NCBI RefSeq assembly: GCF_000208865.1
Contig: NC_018389.1
Coordinates: forward strand, 1,922,001-1,986,000
Reading direction: 5' to 3'
Source: Neospora caninum Liverpool
Taxonomy: Eukaryota > Apicomplexa > Conoidasida > Eucoccidiorida > Sarcocystidae
Length of the DNA: 64,000 nucleotides
Position 1 is the first letter of the stretch. Each line of letters opens with the position of its first letter. Position numbers and translations under genes: made by a program. Below are positions 20,796-32,813 of this stretch, piece after piece. The notes under the pieces were generated by a model. That model saw only the letters and a list, made by a program, of their open reading frames with translations, had not been told where the DNA came from and made no database searches.

Positions 20796-22075
20796 AGCGC
20801 CTCTGGTGTCTGTACACTTGGGCGCCGCGAGGCGCGCCGCACGCGGCCACACACACGAGAGCGGGTCCACGGTGTGAAGCATGTCTATCGCGTTTTGCAT
20901 CTTTTTCCATCTGTGAAACTCGACTCTTTCCCGTTTGCAACTAGACCTGCACAGCTGCCATCGCGAGGTGTGGTTTTTGTGGATGTGGGGGGGACGGTTT
21001 AGGGCTCGTGTCTGCCGTCCATTTTGTTGGCACTTAAGTGTGTACAGATGGAGATAGAAAGCAACACTTGCGTCTTCTGTGCAGGTGCGCGAACGCAGAT
21101 TCGGGAGCCCCTGTTTGTCTCGAAAGGGCGTCTCGAAGTGTCTCCTCAGCGGCCGCGTGGCAGAAAGGTCCAGCGCTCGGCCTGTCTCTGCTGAGGAACT
21201 GTCTCTCTCAGGGGAAGAGACGCACAGAAGCGTCTCTCCTGGAAGGTTTTCCTTTTGCTTGAACAGTGCCCACAAGGAGACACGCAGACTGGAGAGCCTC
21301 GGTAGCGCACAAGGAAAGAGAACAAGGCATCAAGAAAGAGAAAGATAGAAGCAAGAGAAAAGGAGACTGAGAAAAAGAGTGGGCAAGGAAGAGAAAAGAG
21401 AGATCGACGCACACACGTGCGCGAAGTCGACAGGTACAGGGAGACCGGGAGACGTGGGAGCTGCTCCGGCCGACTGAGTGACAGCCCTGAGAGTTCCGAA
21501 GACAAGACGGCATTCGCGTGCGTCTCTGTGCACGGGGACAACGTAGAAAGATTCAAAGTCTCAGACGGTCGCGAGCCTCACAAAAGACAAATATGTGAGA
21601 CGCGAGAGGCGGCGATGCTGCGGTCTCAGCGGGAGTCGGGAGCAGCGGGGTAGAAGCGAAAAGGTGGAATTCTCAGCGGGCAAAGAACAGACTCATCGCG
21701 GCAGTTAGAGGCGTCCTTCTCCCCGGTGTCGAGATACCAGACACGGTTCACTGTGCGCACACCGCCTGGAGACTCGGCGCATCGCCGCTTCGAAGAAGAC
21801 CCAATCGGCGAACACGAAAAAACATAGCTTTCTCGGGCCCGAGAAGGCCGAACGGCCACCTCCGCTATCCCGCCTTGGTTCTTGATCGTTTCTCCTTTTG
21901 CATTTCGTCTGTTTCTTCTTTCCCCACCTCTCAGTGTCTCGCGGTCTCTTCTCTCTCTTTCTGTTTTGGCCCCTTTCGCTCTTTCGTGTCGCGTCTCTTT
22001 TCTTTCCTTCCTTCCATTTTCTCTCAGCTTGCGCGGCATCTCCACCAAACTGGTGTGTCTCGGTCTGGCCCTCCG
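20796..22075. other. Convergent intergenic region between RIO1 and ENT
   Basis: RIO1 ends at 20795 on the plus strand and the transporter ends at 22076 on the minus strand, so the region should hold both 3' untranslated regions. I see no coding exon. The reading frames present are short shadows of purine-rich DNA. Confidence 0.5.
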
Positions 22076-25000
22076 CTACCCGAGTTTCGGGACTCTCTGG
22101 AGCCCAATGCTTCTCTCTGTGTCGACGTGTGGGCCGAGCGCGGCTGCGCCGGTCGCAGCGCCTGTCCCGCCTGCGGCGTACCAGCCGGCGGCTGTCGCCC
22201 CAAGTGTCTCTGCGCCGGCGGCGCCATGGAGACTGGCGAGTGAGCCTTCTCCGGCAGATCCGAGCCGACTGAGGCCTCGCACGGCGTGCGCCGAGGCCTT
22301 GTGGGGCGAGAGCGGGTGCTCGCCCGCCAGCGAGGCCCAGAGAACCGACAGGGCCACCCCGACGGCGACTCCACAGCTCTCGGCGACGCACATCAGATAG
22401 GCCGCTGTCTCCTTTTGTGGGGTGGAGGGCGGGACCTGAGTGGCGTAGAAGGCGCCGAGGACCGACAGCCAGCCGTGCAGGGTGGCAAAGAGCATCATGA
22501 GGAGGAAGAGGGAAGCGTCGGTGAGGAGAGCCTGGTTTGCGGAGAGGAGCTGGGAGAAGTGTCGCCCCGAGGCTGCGGCTTCGGAGGTCGCGGGCGATAG
22601 GAAGGCGCCAGGGGAAGGCCCCAACGCCGCCGACTCTGGCGGCGGAATCATGAAGGCGCTCGCCTGCGACGGCATGTCGGTCTCGGCGACCGCGGCGGCT
22701 GCGGGCGACGCGAGGTGGCTGCTGAACCAGGACGAGGGGAGAACCAGCGAGCCGTCGAGGAAGAAGAAGAGCGGAATGAGGAACAGGCGCAGGAGGACCA
22801 GAGGCAGGAGCCAGGCGAAGCCCGCGCGACAGCCCCAGAACACGCAGAGGCGGCCGAGGACATTTCCAGCTTGGAAGCACGCCACGAGAATCATCTGGAA
22901 GAGAACAAAGTCGAGGGAACTCGATGGCAGCAGGTGCTCGGTCTTGACGGGGTAGACCAGGTAGGTCGAGAGGAACAGGAGGAAGCACGTGACGAGGTTC
23001 GCGCGAATCGCCCAGAAAACATCTCGGCGCCGCCATGACGCTCCAAAGAGCGCCTTCTGGGAAGCCGCAACGCGGTGTTCGTCCGAGTCTCGGACGTTTT
23101 CTTCCTCGCTGACCGACGGAGGCATCCCCAGAGCCAGCAGCGGCGCGTCTTCGCCCAGTTTCTCGCGAGGCTCCGGCACCTGCGCTCGGCCTGACCCCAA
23201 AATGTAGGGCGTCTCCTCGCCGGCGATCGCAGCCTTCTCGACTTCGGCCGCAACCTCCCCCACAGTCAGATCCTTGTTCTCTGTCTCCTGCCACCGTTCT
23301 CGCGCCCGGTGGCCCTTTCCGTCGACTGGCCGCGCGGATCGGTCTCCTGGGCTTGACGCCTCGGACGCCCCATCGCGACCGTTCTCTCTCTCGCTTCCGA
23401 ACCAGGAGAGCGACCGAGAGAGCCGCGCAATGTGGCCCGAGGCGCTCGACCAACTCAGGGACCGCGAGAGCCCCTCCTCTTGCTTCCGCCGCACCTCGGC
23501 TTCTTGCCGCAGGAGCGCCGCGGAGGCCAGCGGGTGGCGGGCGCCGAGGCAGACCGCGCCGGCCGCGAGCAAGGACCAGAGAGCGGAGAAGCTGAAGAGA
23601 GCGAGCGTGCCGAGGCGCTGTCCCTGCTTCGAGGCGGGCAACAAAAAGTAGAGGGGAAACGCCAGGAGAGCTGTCAGAGGGCCCGCCAGACCGCCGCCTG
23701 CAGGCAGGAGACACCGACAAGGGCAGAAAAGTGGAAAGGACTGGAGAGACACAGGCTGGAGAGAAAGAGAGGACGAGAGACACATGCACCCAGGCCAACA
23801 CCCTTGAATGAGAGGGAAAAGATCTGATCCAGGAATGCCGTGTCGAGAGGCTCCCGATTTTTTGATTCCTCGTGTTCCTTCTTTTCGCCTCTTTTTCCTC
23901 CGCCTGCTCGTCGTGCTCTTCTGCCAGCTCATTCTTCTTCGTTATGTTAATCAAATATGTTTCATCGTTACTGATTTATTTCATTGACATGCGCTCGGCA
24001 CACCCTCGGCCCTGAGCTAATCTTCTTCTCTTTTCTTCGCTGTCTCGGAGTCTATATCTTCACGTGGCTCTCGCGGTCTCTCGGAGGGCGTCGAACCGCA
24101 CGCGAGCCAAACGCCACGAAGGCCGTTTCTGCACTTCTCTCCTCTTCGCTTTCGCTGCTTCCGATCTTATCCTTCGTCATCTCTTCGCGCGCCTTCCCCT
24201 TTTCTCTGTCTCTCTGCATGCGCCTTACCTATCGACCAGTCGACAGCGAGTTCGTGGTGAATGACGGCGTGGAGGACGTACACGCTGGCGTGGAGAAGCG
24301 AACCTTGGACGCCGATGATGCCACTCAAGACGCAGCAGATGTGGAAGGCCGGGTTTTCCGGGATCCACGCGGCAACCATCGCGAGCGCGACGGTCGTGAG
24401 ACTCGAGAAGATCAGAGTGCTGACGGTTCGTTGAATCAGCTGGAGACGCGGCCCCAGCCACAGGAGCAGCAGCTGGCCGAGAAAGAAGCATGCAGTTCGG
24501 ACCTGAGGGGGAAGAGTGCGACAAGGCAACGGCACCAGAGGACAGAGACGGCGACTTTTTCGAGGGAAGGCGAAAGAGATACCCCTGGTGCCGTACACAG
24601 AGAGGCACGGCGATAAGCGGCGGCCGACTGCTATTCATTATACGTGGCCCTACGTGTAGGTTCCTTTAGGATAGTGTTACATAGCTTCCGGCTGTCATTG
24701 GGGGTTCTAGCAACCCAGGCTGCGAGGGCGACGAGGCAGGAACCGCAGAACAAGCAAGCGTGCACACATCACACCGAGAGACTCGCACGCGAGGCGTGAA
24801 AAGGGGAGAAGCGAAGAACGCACGTCGGCAAGCGAGGGAGGCCAGAGCGGCGAGAAACGAGCGCGGCCGAGCCAGACAGGGAATAGGAAGAGAGCAACAA
24901 GAGAACAGACATCCAACGCCATAAGAACTTGCCGAAAAACACACGAGGCGTTTTTTGCCCGACCAGCGACGAAGTCAGATGAGAAGGAAAACGTAGAAAC

Positions 25001-26411
25001 TTCCTGCCTCGCCTGCAGGCGCGTTTGCATGGTGTTTGCATGGCGTGTGTATTCTCCTTCCTTCACCCTCTCTCTCCGCGCGTTTGTCGGGCTCTCCCCG
25101 CATGCCTTCCTGTCTGACGCGGCGCGGTTTCCGCACCTGAGTGGCTGCTTCAGTCCAAGGAAAGGTGGGGAAGTAGGCGACGTCGAAAGTAGCCATTTCC
25201 ATCACGAGGCAGTTCCACGGCAGGAAGACGCCGACGCCGAGGAAGAACATCGCCCAGGAAATGCTGGAGAAGAAGCGCTGCTCTTTGAAGAAGACGGAAG
25301 ACGTGATGAACGTGTCTTTGCTCGACTCTTCCTCGTCTTCTTTGCTCGACTCTTCCTCGTCTTCTTTGCTGCCGACTGCATGCGCCACCTCTCCGCATAC
25401 CGCAAGCGCCCGGCGGGTCGCGCCCGGTGGAGACAGTGGCCGCAGGGAAGGCCGGGAAGACGAAGGATCGGCGCGAGCGGGGCTCACAGCTGGAGAAGGG
25501 AGTTCCGACGAATCCGGAAAGGGAAAAGGCAAATCTTGGAGAGGACAGTCTGACGGAGAAGACGAAGGTGAGGAAGACGGAGAGCAAGCAGAACAGATGC
25601 GGGGAGGCAGAGAAGAGCGAGAATGCGACTGGTCAATCGTGAAGACTGCGAGGCACAGCCTCTCTGTGTGCGGGTCGCCATCGGTCTCTGGTTCGCCGGA
25701 AGAAGTGTCCTTGAAGGCGGAGCAAAGGGGACTTCTCGAGGGAGGAAAACACGAGAGAGGAGGAGCAGCGAAGCGCGGCAGCAACACGGTTCCCTCCCTT
25801 CTCTCTCTCTCCGGTTTCAATTTCTGGCGATCCCACGTGAGGCTGTTCCCAGCAGCCCACGGGAAGCTCTGCATCTCCCGGATCCTGGGCCTCCACAGCT
25901 CTGGGGCGCCCGCGCCTTCGACTTCTTCCGTGTGTCCCTCTTCCTCAGCCTCCACGAAACGCTCGATCTCTGCAAAAAACTCGGCGTCGATCTCCTTCGC
26001 CGTGCTCGCCCTCGTGGTCATCTCGCAAGGCAGCTCGGCAGAGGCGCCTTCTGACGCGGAAAAGGTGCGCGAAAGCGGAGACAGCAGCGCGCCTTTGCCC
26101 TCTTTGCCAGGCTCGGGAGCTCCAGACTCCCGGCTGTCGCTGCGAACCAGCGACCGGAGCTGACAAGACGAGGGCGGAGAAGCATGCTGCGGCGAGAAGG
26201 GGAAGAAGGACGACAGAGACGCGCACGAAGGGGGGAAGAGCGAGGGAGGCTGAGCAAAAGCGGGGTAGGAAGGAGGCACACAAGCAAAGGAAGACAAGGC
26301 GAGATCCGAGTTCCCGCGCCGGGATCCAGGCGACGCACTTCTCCCTCGTCTTGCTTGCCCCATGACGAAGGGAGGCGCCGTTTGAGTCAGCAAAGGCGAG
26401 GCCGTCGCCAT
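22076..26411 (-). CDS. Equilibrative nucleoside transporter (ENT/SLC29) family protein
   Basis: Three minus-strand exons, 25137-26411, 24229-24502 and 22076-23697, keep phase and give 1056 aa. After a 383-residue hydrophilic Ser/Pro/Glu-rich N-terminus, TM1 carries the ENT hallmark LGVGVFLPWN near 391-400. Exon 2 encodes TM2-TM4 (FFLGQLLLLW, LTTVALAMVA, GIIGVQGSLLHASVY). Exon 3 starts in TM5 (GGGLAGPLTALLAF), has a loop of about 170 residues, then the later helices including FLLFLSTYLVYPV and LMMLFATLHGWLSVLGAFYA. ENT proteins are 11-helix carriers of nucleosides and nucleobases; apicomplexans cannot make purines and depend on them. The usual family length is 400-500 aa, so the N-terminus and central loop are large additions. 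An earlier in-frame ATG at 26681 exists; 26411 was chosen for context. Substrate cannot be read from sequence. Confidence 0.85.
25317..25368. repeat. 24-base tandem duplication within ENT exon 1
   Basis: Two exact 24-base copies (25317-25340 and 25341-25364) plus the start of a third. On the minus strand they encode the octapeptide Ser-Ser-Lys-Glu-Asp-Glu-Glu-Glu twice, just before TM1 of the transporter. Confidence 0.9.
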
Positions 26412-27006
26412 CGTGCAAAGAAAGCGAGATGCGTGAGGAGAGCAACGGAAAAAACAAGACGGAAAAGAAGGAAAGACAAGAAGGCAAAGAGGACGTTTCA
26501 CTGATTTCAAAACGAGAAACGAAAGAGAAAACGCGAAGAAGAGGAACAGCGTGACAGAAGAAAAGGCTGCGAAGCTCGCGGGCATGCAGGAGGAAAAAGA
26601 CGAGGCCGAGGGAGAAAGCGGCGAATATGACCCAAAGAATCTGAAGCGGGGCGTGAAAAGAGAAGAAAGAGGCCCTCTCAACCGGTCAGTGGTGAGTCAC
26701 AAAGGCGGGGCGATTCCCGTCTTTCGCCCTTTTCTCTCGTGTTCGTGTATTGGACGAGCACCCGTCGACCTTTTTTTGTCATTCTAATTCCAGATGTGGG
26801 GAGATGCAAGAGCTGCTTTCACCCCCCCGAAGCGAGACGGTCCTGCCGGTGTTCACATGACGTTGTCAATCCATGCTCGGGCCCATAAGAGGTTCGCGCT
26901 TGTTGCAGTCCTCCACCGTTTCTGCCGAGGGACGACCCAGGTGAGAAAACACTCTTTAGACCTTTGGAAGCGAAAGAGCAACTGCATATACACCGGAAGT
27001 GAGGTC
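26412..27006. other. Upstream region of the ENT gene
   Basis: Promoter and 5' leader of the minus-strand transporter are expected here. I see no separate gene that I can support. A 103-residue minus-strand open frame at 26853-27164 has no start context or splice support. Confidence 0.4.
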
Positions 27007-28658
27007 TCAAATGCCGCGCTGCAAAATAGAGTCGCTGGACGCCTGAAGGCATAGCCGGCCGCGAGCAAACCGATACGGTGCGCGAATTCTCGAGGTACGT
27101 TCACGGAGAGTCCTTTAGAGCGAGACCAAAGAAGCCGAGTCTGAGTTTCGAAGGAAAAAGACACGATTGCAGCATGCCTCGTTGCTCAGCCAGGCAACTT
27201 GCGAAGGGCTCTGCGTGTCTAGGCTGCGGCAAGGCGGGCGGCAAAGGCGGCAACAGTGAGAAAAAAAAACTTGGAAACAGAGGAACCCGTGCGAAAACGG
27301 AAGAGGAGACCCTGACCAGGCCATGTAAAAAGGCTTCATCGCGGCGTGAAGTTGCCGAAAGTTCCCCACCTCTTCGCTTTGGAGCTCCGTTGTCTTGAAA
27401 AGCTAGCAGGCATTTTCCCGGTAACATGCTCGCGCGACCGCGCCGCTGATGCGCCACTGTCTCAGTCGAGAAACGGAGGAGAAAATTGGAACAAAGAAGC
27501 AAGCGCGAGCATCTTTGTTCGTCGCATAAGGAGACGGTAGTGAGAGGCCCCGAGAATTTCCGTCTTTTTCTCAAATCCTCTCAATGCGCGAGAGACAAAC
27601 CTCCGGTTCGTGGCGCGGTGAGAGTCTTGCACGGCTGCAGAGGCGCGCCTCGTGCAGCGCGCAGTAATCCAGCTAGACGTTTCCGTGATTAAAAATTCAC
27701 AAACTCGAGAGTCACTCATTAGAGGGAAAACGTTCGGTGGACGTGCCTGCAAGAAACGAGACAAGCAGCGGTTGCCTTTCGCGGTAGAAGACAAGCGAGA
27801 CTCCTTGACCCAGCTAGCGAGCCTCCCACGGGGGTGACTCCAGAGCTCAAAAAACACGGGAGCTGCGGCCCTCTTCCGGAGGTGTTTGAAACGCGCTGTT
27901 CTCCTGCGCTTTGGCGAGTTGCCTCGCAGAGGAACTTCATGTCTCGGCCAGGGCTGAAGAAGAAGATAAAAGATAAACACATCGACTCTCCGTGAAAAGA
28001 GAGGCGCGGGCCGAGATGTAGCTTCTTTCCTTTGTCGACGTCCAGAGAAGCCCCGTTTCTGTGCGGCGTCGTGGCCCGGGGGAGTTACTGGCCATTCATC
28101 CCTGGTAAACAGCATGCGGTACGCCGCTTTTTCAGCTGCTTTGGGAGATGCGTTTTCAATCCGGTAAAGGACTCAGAATCGGCAGAATGCGAATGCGCGC
28201 GACGTTCCAAGCCCCAGCCCAGGTGGGAAACTCGAAATGCGGAAAAGCACACAGCCGCCAACAAGACTTTCCCTTGATACCAGGCAGCTTTTGCTAAGGG
28301 TGGTTTTGCCGGAATCAGCGATCGAGGTTCCTTCCATCTCAAAAAAAGTCGGGCAGCGATGGATGACGGAAAAGTTGCAATACGCCTGAACGGGTGCACA
28401 AGTGCCGGCCGTGCTGGTGTCACCGGGGAGTGGAGCTTGATTTCTTGTTCGAAATGCTCCTCCAGAGAATTCCCCTCTGTTTGCAACCTCCAGAACGTCG
28501 CAGGCCATGACTCCCGTGGTCCTGCTTGCACCCAACGCACCTGCATTGCTTCGTGAGTAGCCTGTTGTGTCCAACAGCTCATAGAACAAAGCCGTGCAAC
28601 ATCTCTGGTCCGACAGTGTATCTCTGCATTGGTTGTTTCCCGTCTGTCGGTGAATCCG
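27007..28658 (-). CDS. Unidentified split gene, partial (tentative)
   Basis: Four minus-strand segments can be joined with phase kept at every step: 28541-28658, 28089-28171, 27317-27402 and 27007-27112 (stop TGA). Donors are GTGCGT (strong), GTAACT and GTCAGG (weak); acceptors follow pyrimidine-rich DNA. The product of about 130 residues is open at its N-terminus, as no start exon was found. It contains ALFYELLDTTGYSRSNA, then RIENASPKAAEKAAYRMLF, then NFRQLHAAMKPFYMAW, and is basic at its end. I recognise no family. Its size and charge would suit a small organellar or ribosomal subunit, but that is a guess. The chain could be chance open frames, since much DNA here reads as protein-like. 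Confidence 0.28.
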
Positions 28659-31600
28659 CTAGCAAGTGACGCGGACGAAGGGGATTTTCATGTACTAGTC
28701 GATCTGCAGCTATCCTACCACAGAGGTGAAACGACACGGGCAAAATTAGGAGTGACGATGATGTATCACGGAGCGCTCCTGAATGCCACTTACCCTCCAC
28801 CTCCCGGGACTCTTTGCCGAATTTCTTTTGGGTTCCCCGCCTTACTCATTCAGACCTAGCCTCAAGGCAGATTGTTTCCTCCTGATCCGTTGGAAGGATG
28901 ACAACTTTGGTTTGCGTGGGTTTCTGTTGTATAGCTGGCAAAGAACTCTCTCGAATTAGAGCCAAAGGACACCAGACGGCTCGCATGGTGCTTAAGGTGT
29001 CCTGTCACGAAGGTACAGCGAACGAAAAAGTCGATAGTAGAAGAAAACCCTAGAAACCACTCACGGCTGCAAAGCGACAAGATCCGCACGACCGGACGGC
29101 TGGGTCCTCTGTCCCGAAAACGTTTGCTGGGTTCGAAAGACATAAAGGCAACAGCTTAAGCATCCCAGCCACCGTCCATTGACCTATGTCGATAACAGCG
29201 GCCTCCCATGCTGCTAAAAGCCGAGGACTCCGACCAGAATTTCTCCTGGGATGTTTGATCTGCATCGCGCCTATTAAAAAGAAACCACCTCCACGATGTT
29301 GCTTGCGGCGTTTTCCTCGTCGCGCTGTTCACTGTTTGTCTACAACTTTTGCGTGTCCTTCCCCCAAACAACAACCCTTCGTGGGTAGTTTCGCATCGTG
29401 CCTGAGGGAAAAGAAAGGCAACCAATCTTCTTTCAGAAGCTGAAGGGGTACGCCCGTTCCAGGATTTACCGCGTGGGAAGTGGTAAGACGGCACTGCCAT
29501 GTGACGCTTTCTGTTACACTTCGCTATCCGCTTGCATGAAGTGAATGCGTCGTCTCAGTCAACTGTGATCAGCAGGCTTTGCTTCCACTGAAACGAGGTG
29601 TGCCCTATCGCACCAGCATGGGGTGGGAGTTTTCTTCGCGTGTTCCAACATTTCTCTCTTGGTTGAAGCCCTTCAGAATGTAATTTCGAGGCGCATTTCC
29701 ACCCTTAGCCTTCTCCAGTTCAGGAGGGTAACACATTTGAGCTGTAACCTGTACACTATTTCTGCGCAACCCTGTCCACCAGGACAACGGAGGTCGAGAT
29801 GTTCCCGGCTCATCCGCAGCGATCGCCGTTGCCTTCACATGCCATGGCGCCTCTCGTTTCGCACATAACCATGACTGCACGAGGGGCCAAGTGGTGCTCT
29901 TGCTTAGAAACCATTCCACATATTGGTCATGAGTGAACGATAGGCAGAGAGTGGGATGGGCCGGTAGACAGTCAGTTGACAACAGAAAGCAGGGGGAAGG
30001 GTGGCTGATAATGTACCTCTTTCTATGGTCTCAAACCTGCGCAACGCTTGCGCAGACGCTCAAAAGGCAAAGTGGTTGCTGCCAATTTGGGGGGCGTTCC
30101 TCGCACCGTCCATGTACGGCCGCGACACTACAAGCAGGAGCTCCGAGAGAGTCGCTCCATACAGGAACCGACGAGTAGCTAGTCCCTCACAGAGTCAAGT
30201 GCAAAGTTGTGATCCAAGAGGTCCGGTTCTTGCATGATCTGGGAGAAGAGAATGTGACGTCTTCTTGACTTGTCGCGCACGAGTTTTTCGTCGAATTTGC
30301 GGTTTTGTCCAAAGGCGGTAGAGTGTGAAGAAAACAGAGTTTAGGCCGCAACTCGCGTGCATGCACTACTGGCACTCAGCCCGCGCGGGCTGCAGCCGAA
30401 ACGGCCTTCCTACGTCGATCGATGTCGCGATGCGTGGTTTTCCTTTGGAGGCAAATCAGGAAACGCTGGAAGCCGGCAGGAAAGCAGCCGCAGAACATGT
30501 TGGGGTCCTTCGTCTACACAGTGTCCACGAATCTGAGTTCTGTTCAACACATTTGCTCCGCCATCATTTCGTTGTCAGCCCGGCAGGCAACCTAGCATAC
30601 ACCTCTCGGTGTAGACAGGAGGGCGGTCTGGGTCTCGCGTTTTTTTCGGCGGCGCAAGAAGGCGGCAGGAAGCAGTTCCTTTCTGTGCAACGTTTTGTCC
30701 TGGTGTTGTGTTTGTTTATTCATTTGGAAGTGGAAGAAAACGGGAGTATCGAGGTCAATCTTTTCGCGGAAGAGCGTCAGTGTCACCGCCGTCGAATTAC
30801 ACGCTGCGCCGAATCGGAAGGAACCTCTCCGCCGCACGGTGTGGTCGGAATAGTGAACTAGGTGACTCGATTGCAGTCTCTGCTTTTAGAGAGAGAGAAT
30901 TTTTCTCGAAACACAGGGGAGGTGTGGTAAGCTCCAAATAATTTGAGCTTGGAAGGACAGTAAAAATCCACGTGGAAAATGGTGAAGCTTCGATGGAAAA
31001 GCGCTTCCTGCACCGACCGCGCGCTCCAGCTGATGGACGTGACCTTGAAGCGCCTCGAGTAAGTTTCAACTGGAAAGTCCATCTCAAATAACTGCAACGG
31101 CGAAACCATGGCGCAGCATCTCTGTACATTCAATCTGTGTCTATATGCGCATGTTTGGATAGGATTATTTATACGTGCATAGTAGACATGTGCACCGGAT
31201 AGGTACTCGAGCGCGCTAGCAGGGACGTCTATGCATTACCTGTGCACATGTACGAACGCTGGGGAAAAGGAGCTTTATCCAAACCCCCCTTTTAGATTTT
31301 CTGCTCTTCTAGGCGTCTCTCGTTGTCCCAAAGACATGCCGTCCGAAATTCCAACTCCACACCGGCATAGAGAATGCGTGCCGGGCGCCTGCGCCTGCAG
31401 AAGGGAAACGCCTTGTGTTTCACCTCTCTTCACGGAGGTGACATTTATGTAGAACGCTTCATTTTTCCTTGTCCACACCAAAGGATGGAGCAGGTGTTTT
31501 TGTCAGTTTTCCGGTGATGATGGGGAAAACTGTTCCACTGCTTTCGTCGTCTTCAGAGAGGAAGAAAAGGACGCCGACAAAAAGGGTGACGACGGACAAG

Positions 31601-31915
31601 GTAAGAAAGACTCCGCTTGGCCATGGATGCCTTCAGAGTATTTTTGTTGTTTTGATCCAGGTGCACCCGTATTCATATCTTCCGTGTATACAGTCAGATC
31701 GATGTCTTTCAACTTGACGTACTCCGCTTGCCGGTCGCCAGACGCTGTGACAAAGTCGGCGGCATACAACTCACTGGGATGGGTCCAGGGGAGAACATGC
31801 AACGTGCGACATGAATAACAGGTATTTGTCGCGAACGCCGTCTCTTATGGACCGCGAAAAATGTGCCTCTCCACGTTTTTCAGATTGGAAGCTTTTTTAC
31901 CGTCCCCCCCCCCCC
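28659..31915. other. Unassigned region left of the assembly gap
   Basis: Both strands contain protein-like open segments but no model is convincing. On the plus strand, three intron-like joins occur: donor at 31059 to acceptor 31312, donor 31438 to acceptor 31506, and donor GTAAGA near 31600 to a strong acceptor at 31660. On the minus strand, a 125-residue open frame lies at 29605-29982 and another at 31503-31802. The 3' half of the TypA gene would be expected between here and 32.8 kb on the minus strand, but I could not find its domain V or C-terminal motifs. Treat as unresolved. Confidence 0.35.
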
Positions 31916-32015
31916 NNNNNNNNNNNNNNNNNNNNNNNNNNNNNNNNNNNNNNNNNNNNNNNNNNNNNNNNNNNNNNNNNNNNNNNNNNNNNNNNNNNNN
32001 NNNNNNNNNNNNNNN
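31916..32015. other. Assembly gap (100 N)
   Basis: Exactly 100 N, the usual placeholder for a gap of unknown length, preceded by a C run at 31906-31915. Order and distance across it are not guaranteed by the sequence. Confidence 0.99.
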
Positions 32016-32325
32016 TAATTTCCTCTCTCTCCTATCCCCTCTGTCTCCTTCTCTCCTCTGTCTCCTTCGTTTCACAGACTCCGGAGGCCATGCTCTGGAG
32101 AGACAGATATATCTCCACAGCTTTACGCACTCGTGTCCGTAGGAGAACCGGCGTGTGTGTGTGTGTGTGCTGTGAAGGTCTACCTGTGGATGCATATATG
32201 AGCCTTGACTCCTGGGCATGTCCACATTTGGGCGTGTAGATCAGACCAAGAATACCGACGTAGAGAGGGCCCGAAACGCTCTGCACCCATCTGTGCTCAT
32301 GCCCCGTCGGCACCTCCTCATTTGC

Positions 32326-32777
<452 letters not shown>

Positions 32778-32813
32778 ATATTAGGTTCGCGGTGGTTGGG
32801 AAGATCGCCGGAC

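Noticed and set aside
30690..30850. Resemblance of a minus-strand segment (ending PVFFHFQMNK) to the CDC50/LEM3 flippase-subunit family
   Set aside because: The hallmark NFYQNHRR continuation is absent, no donor follows, and the nearby segments that might match lie in clashing frames without acceptors.
31474..31600. Membrane-span-like minus-strand segment with acidic tail
   Set aside because: It is the antisense of a Lys/Arg/Ser-rich plus-strand stretch bounded by good splice sites. Hydrophobic antisense frames arise easily from such DNA.
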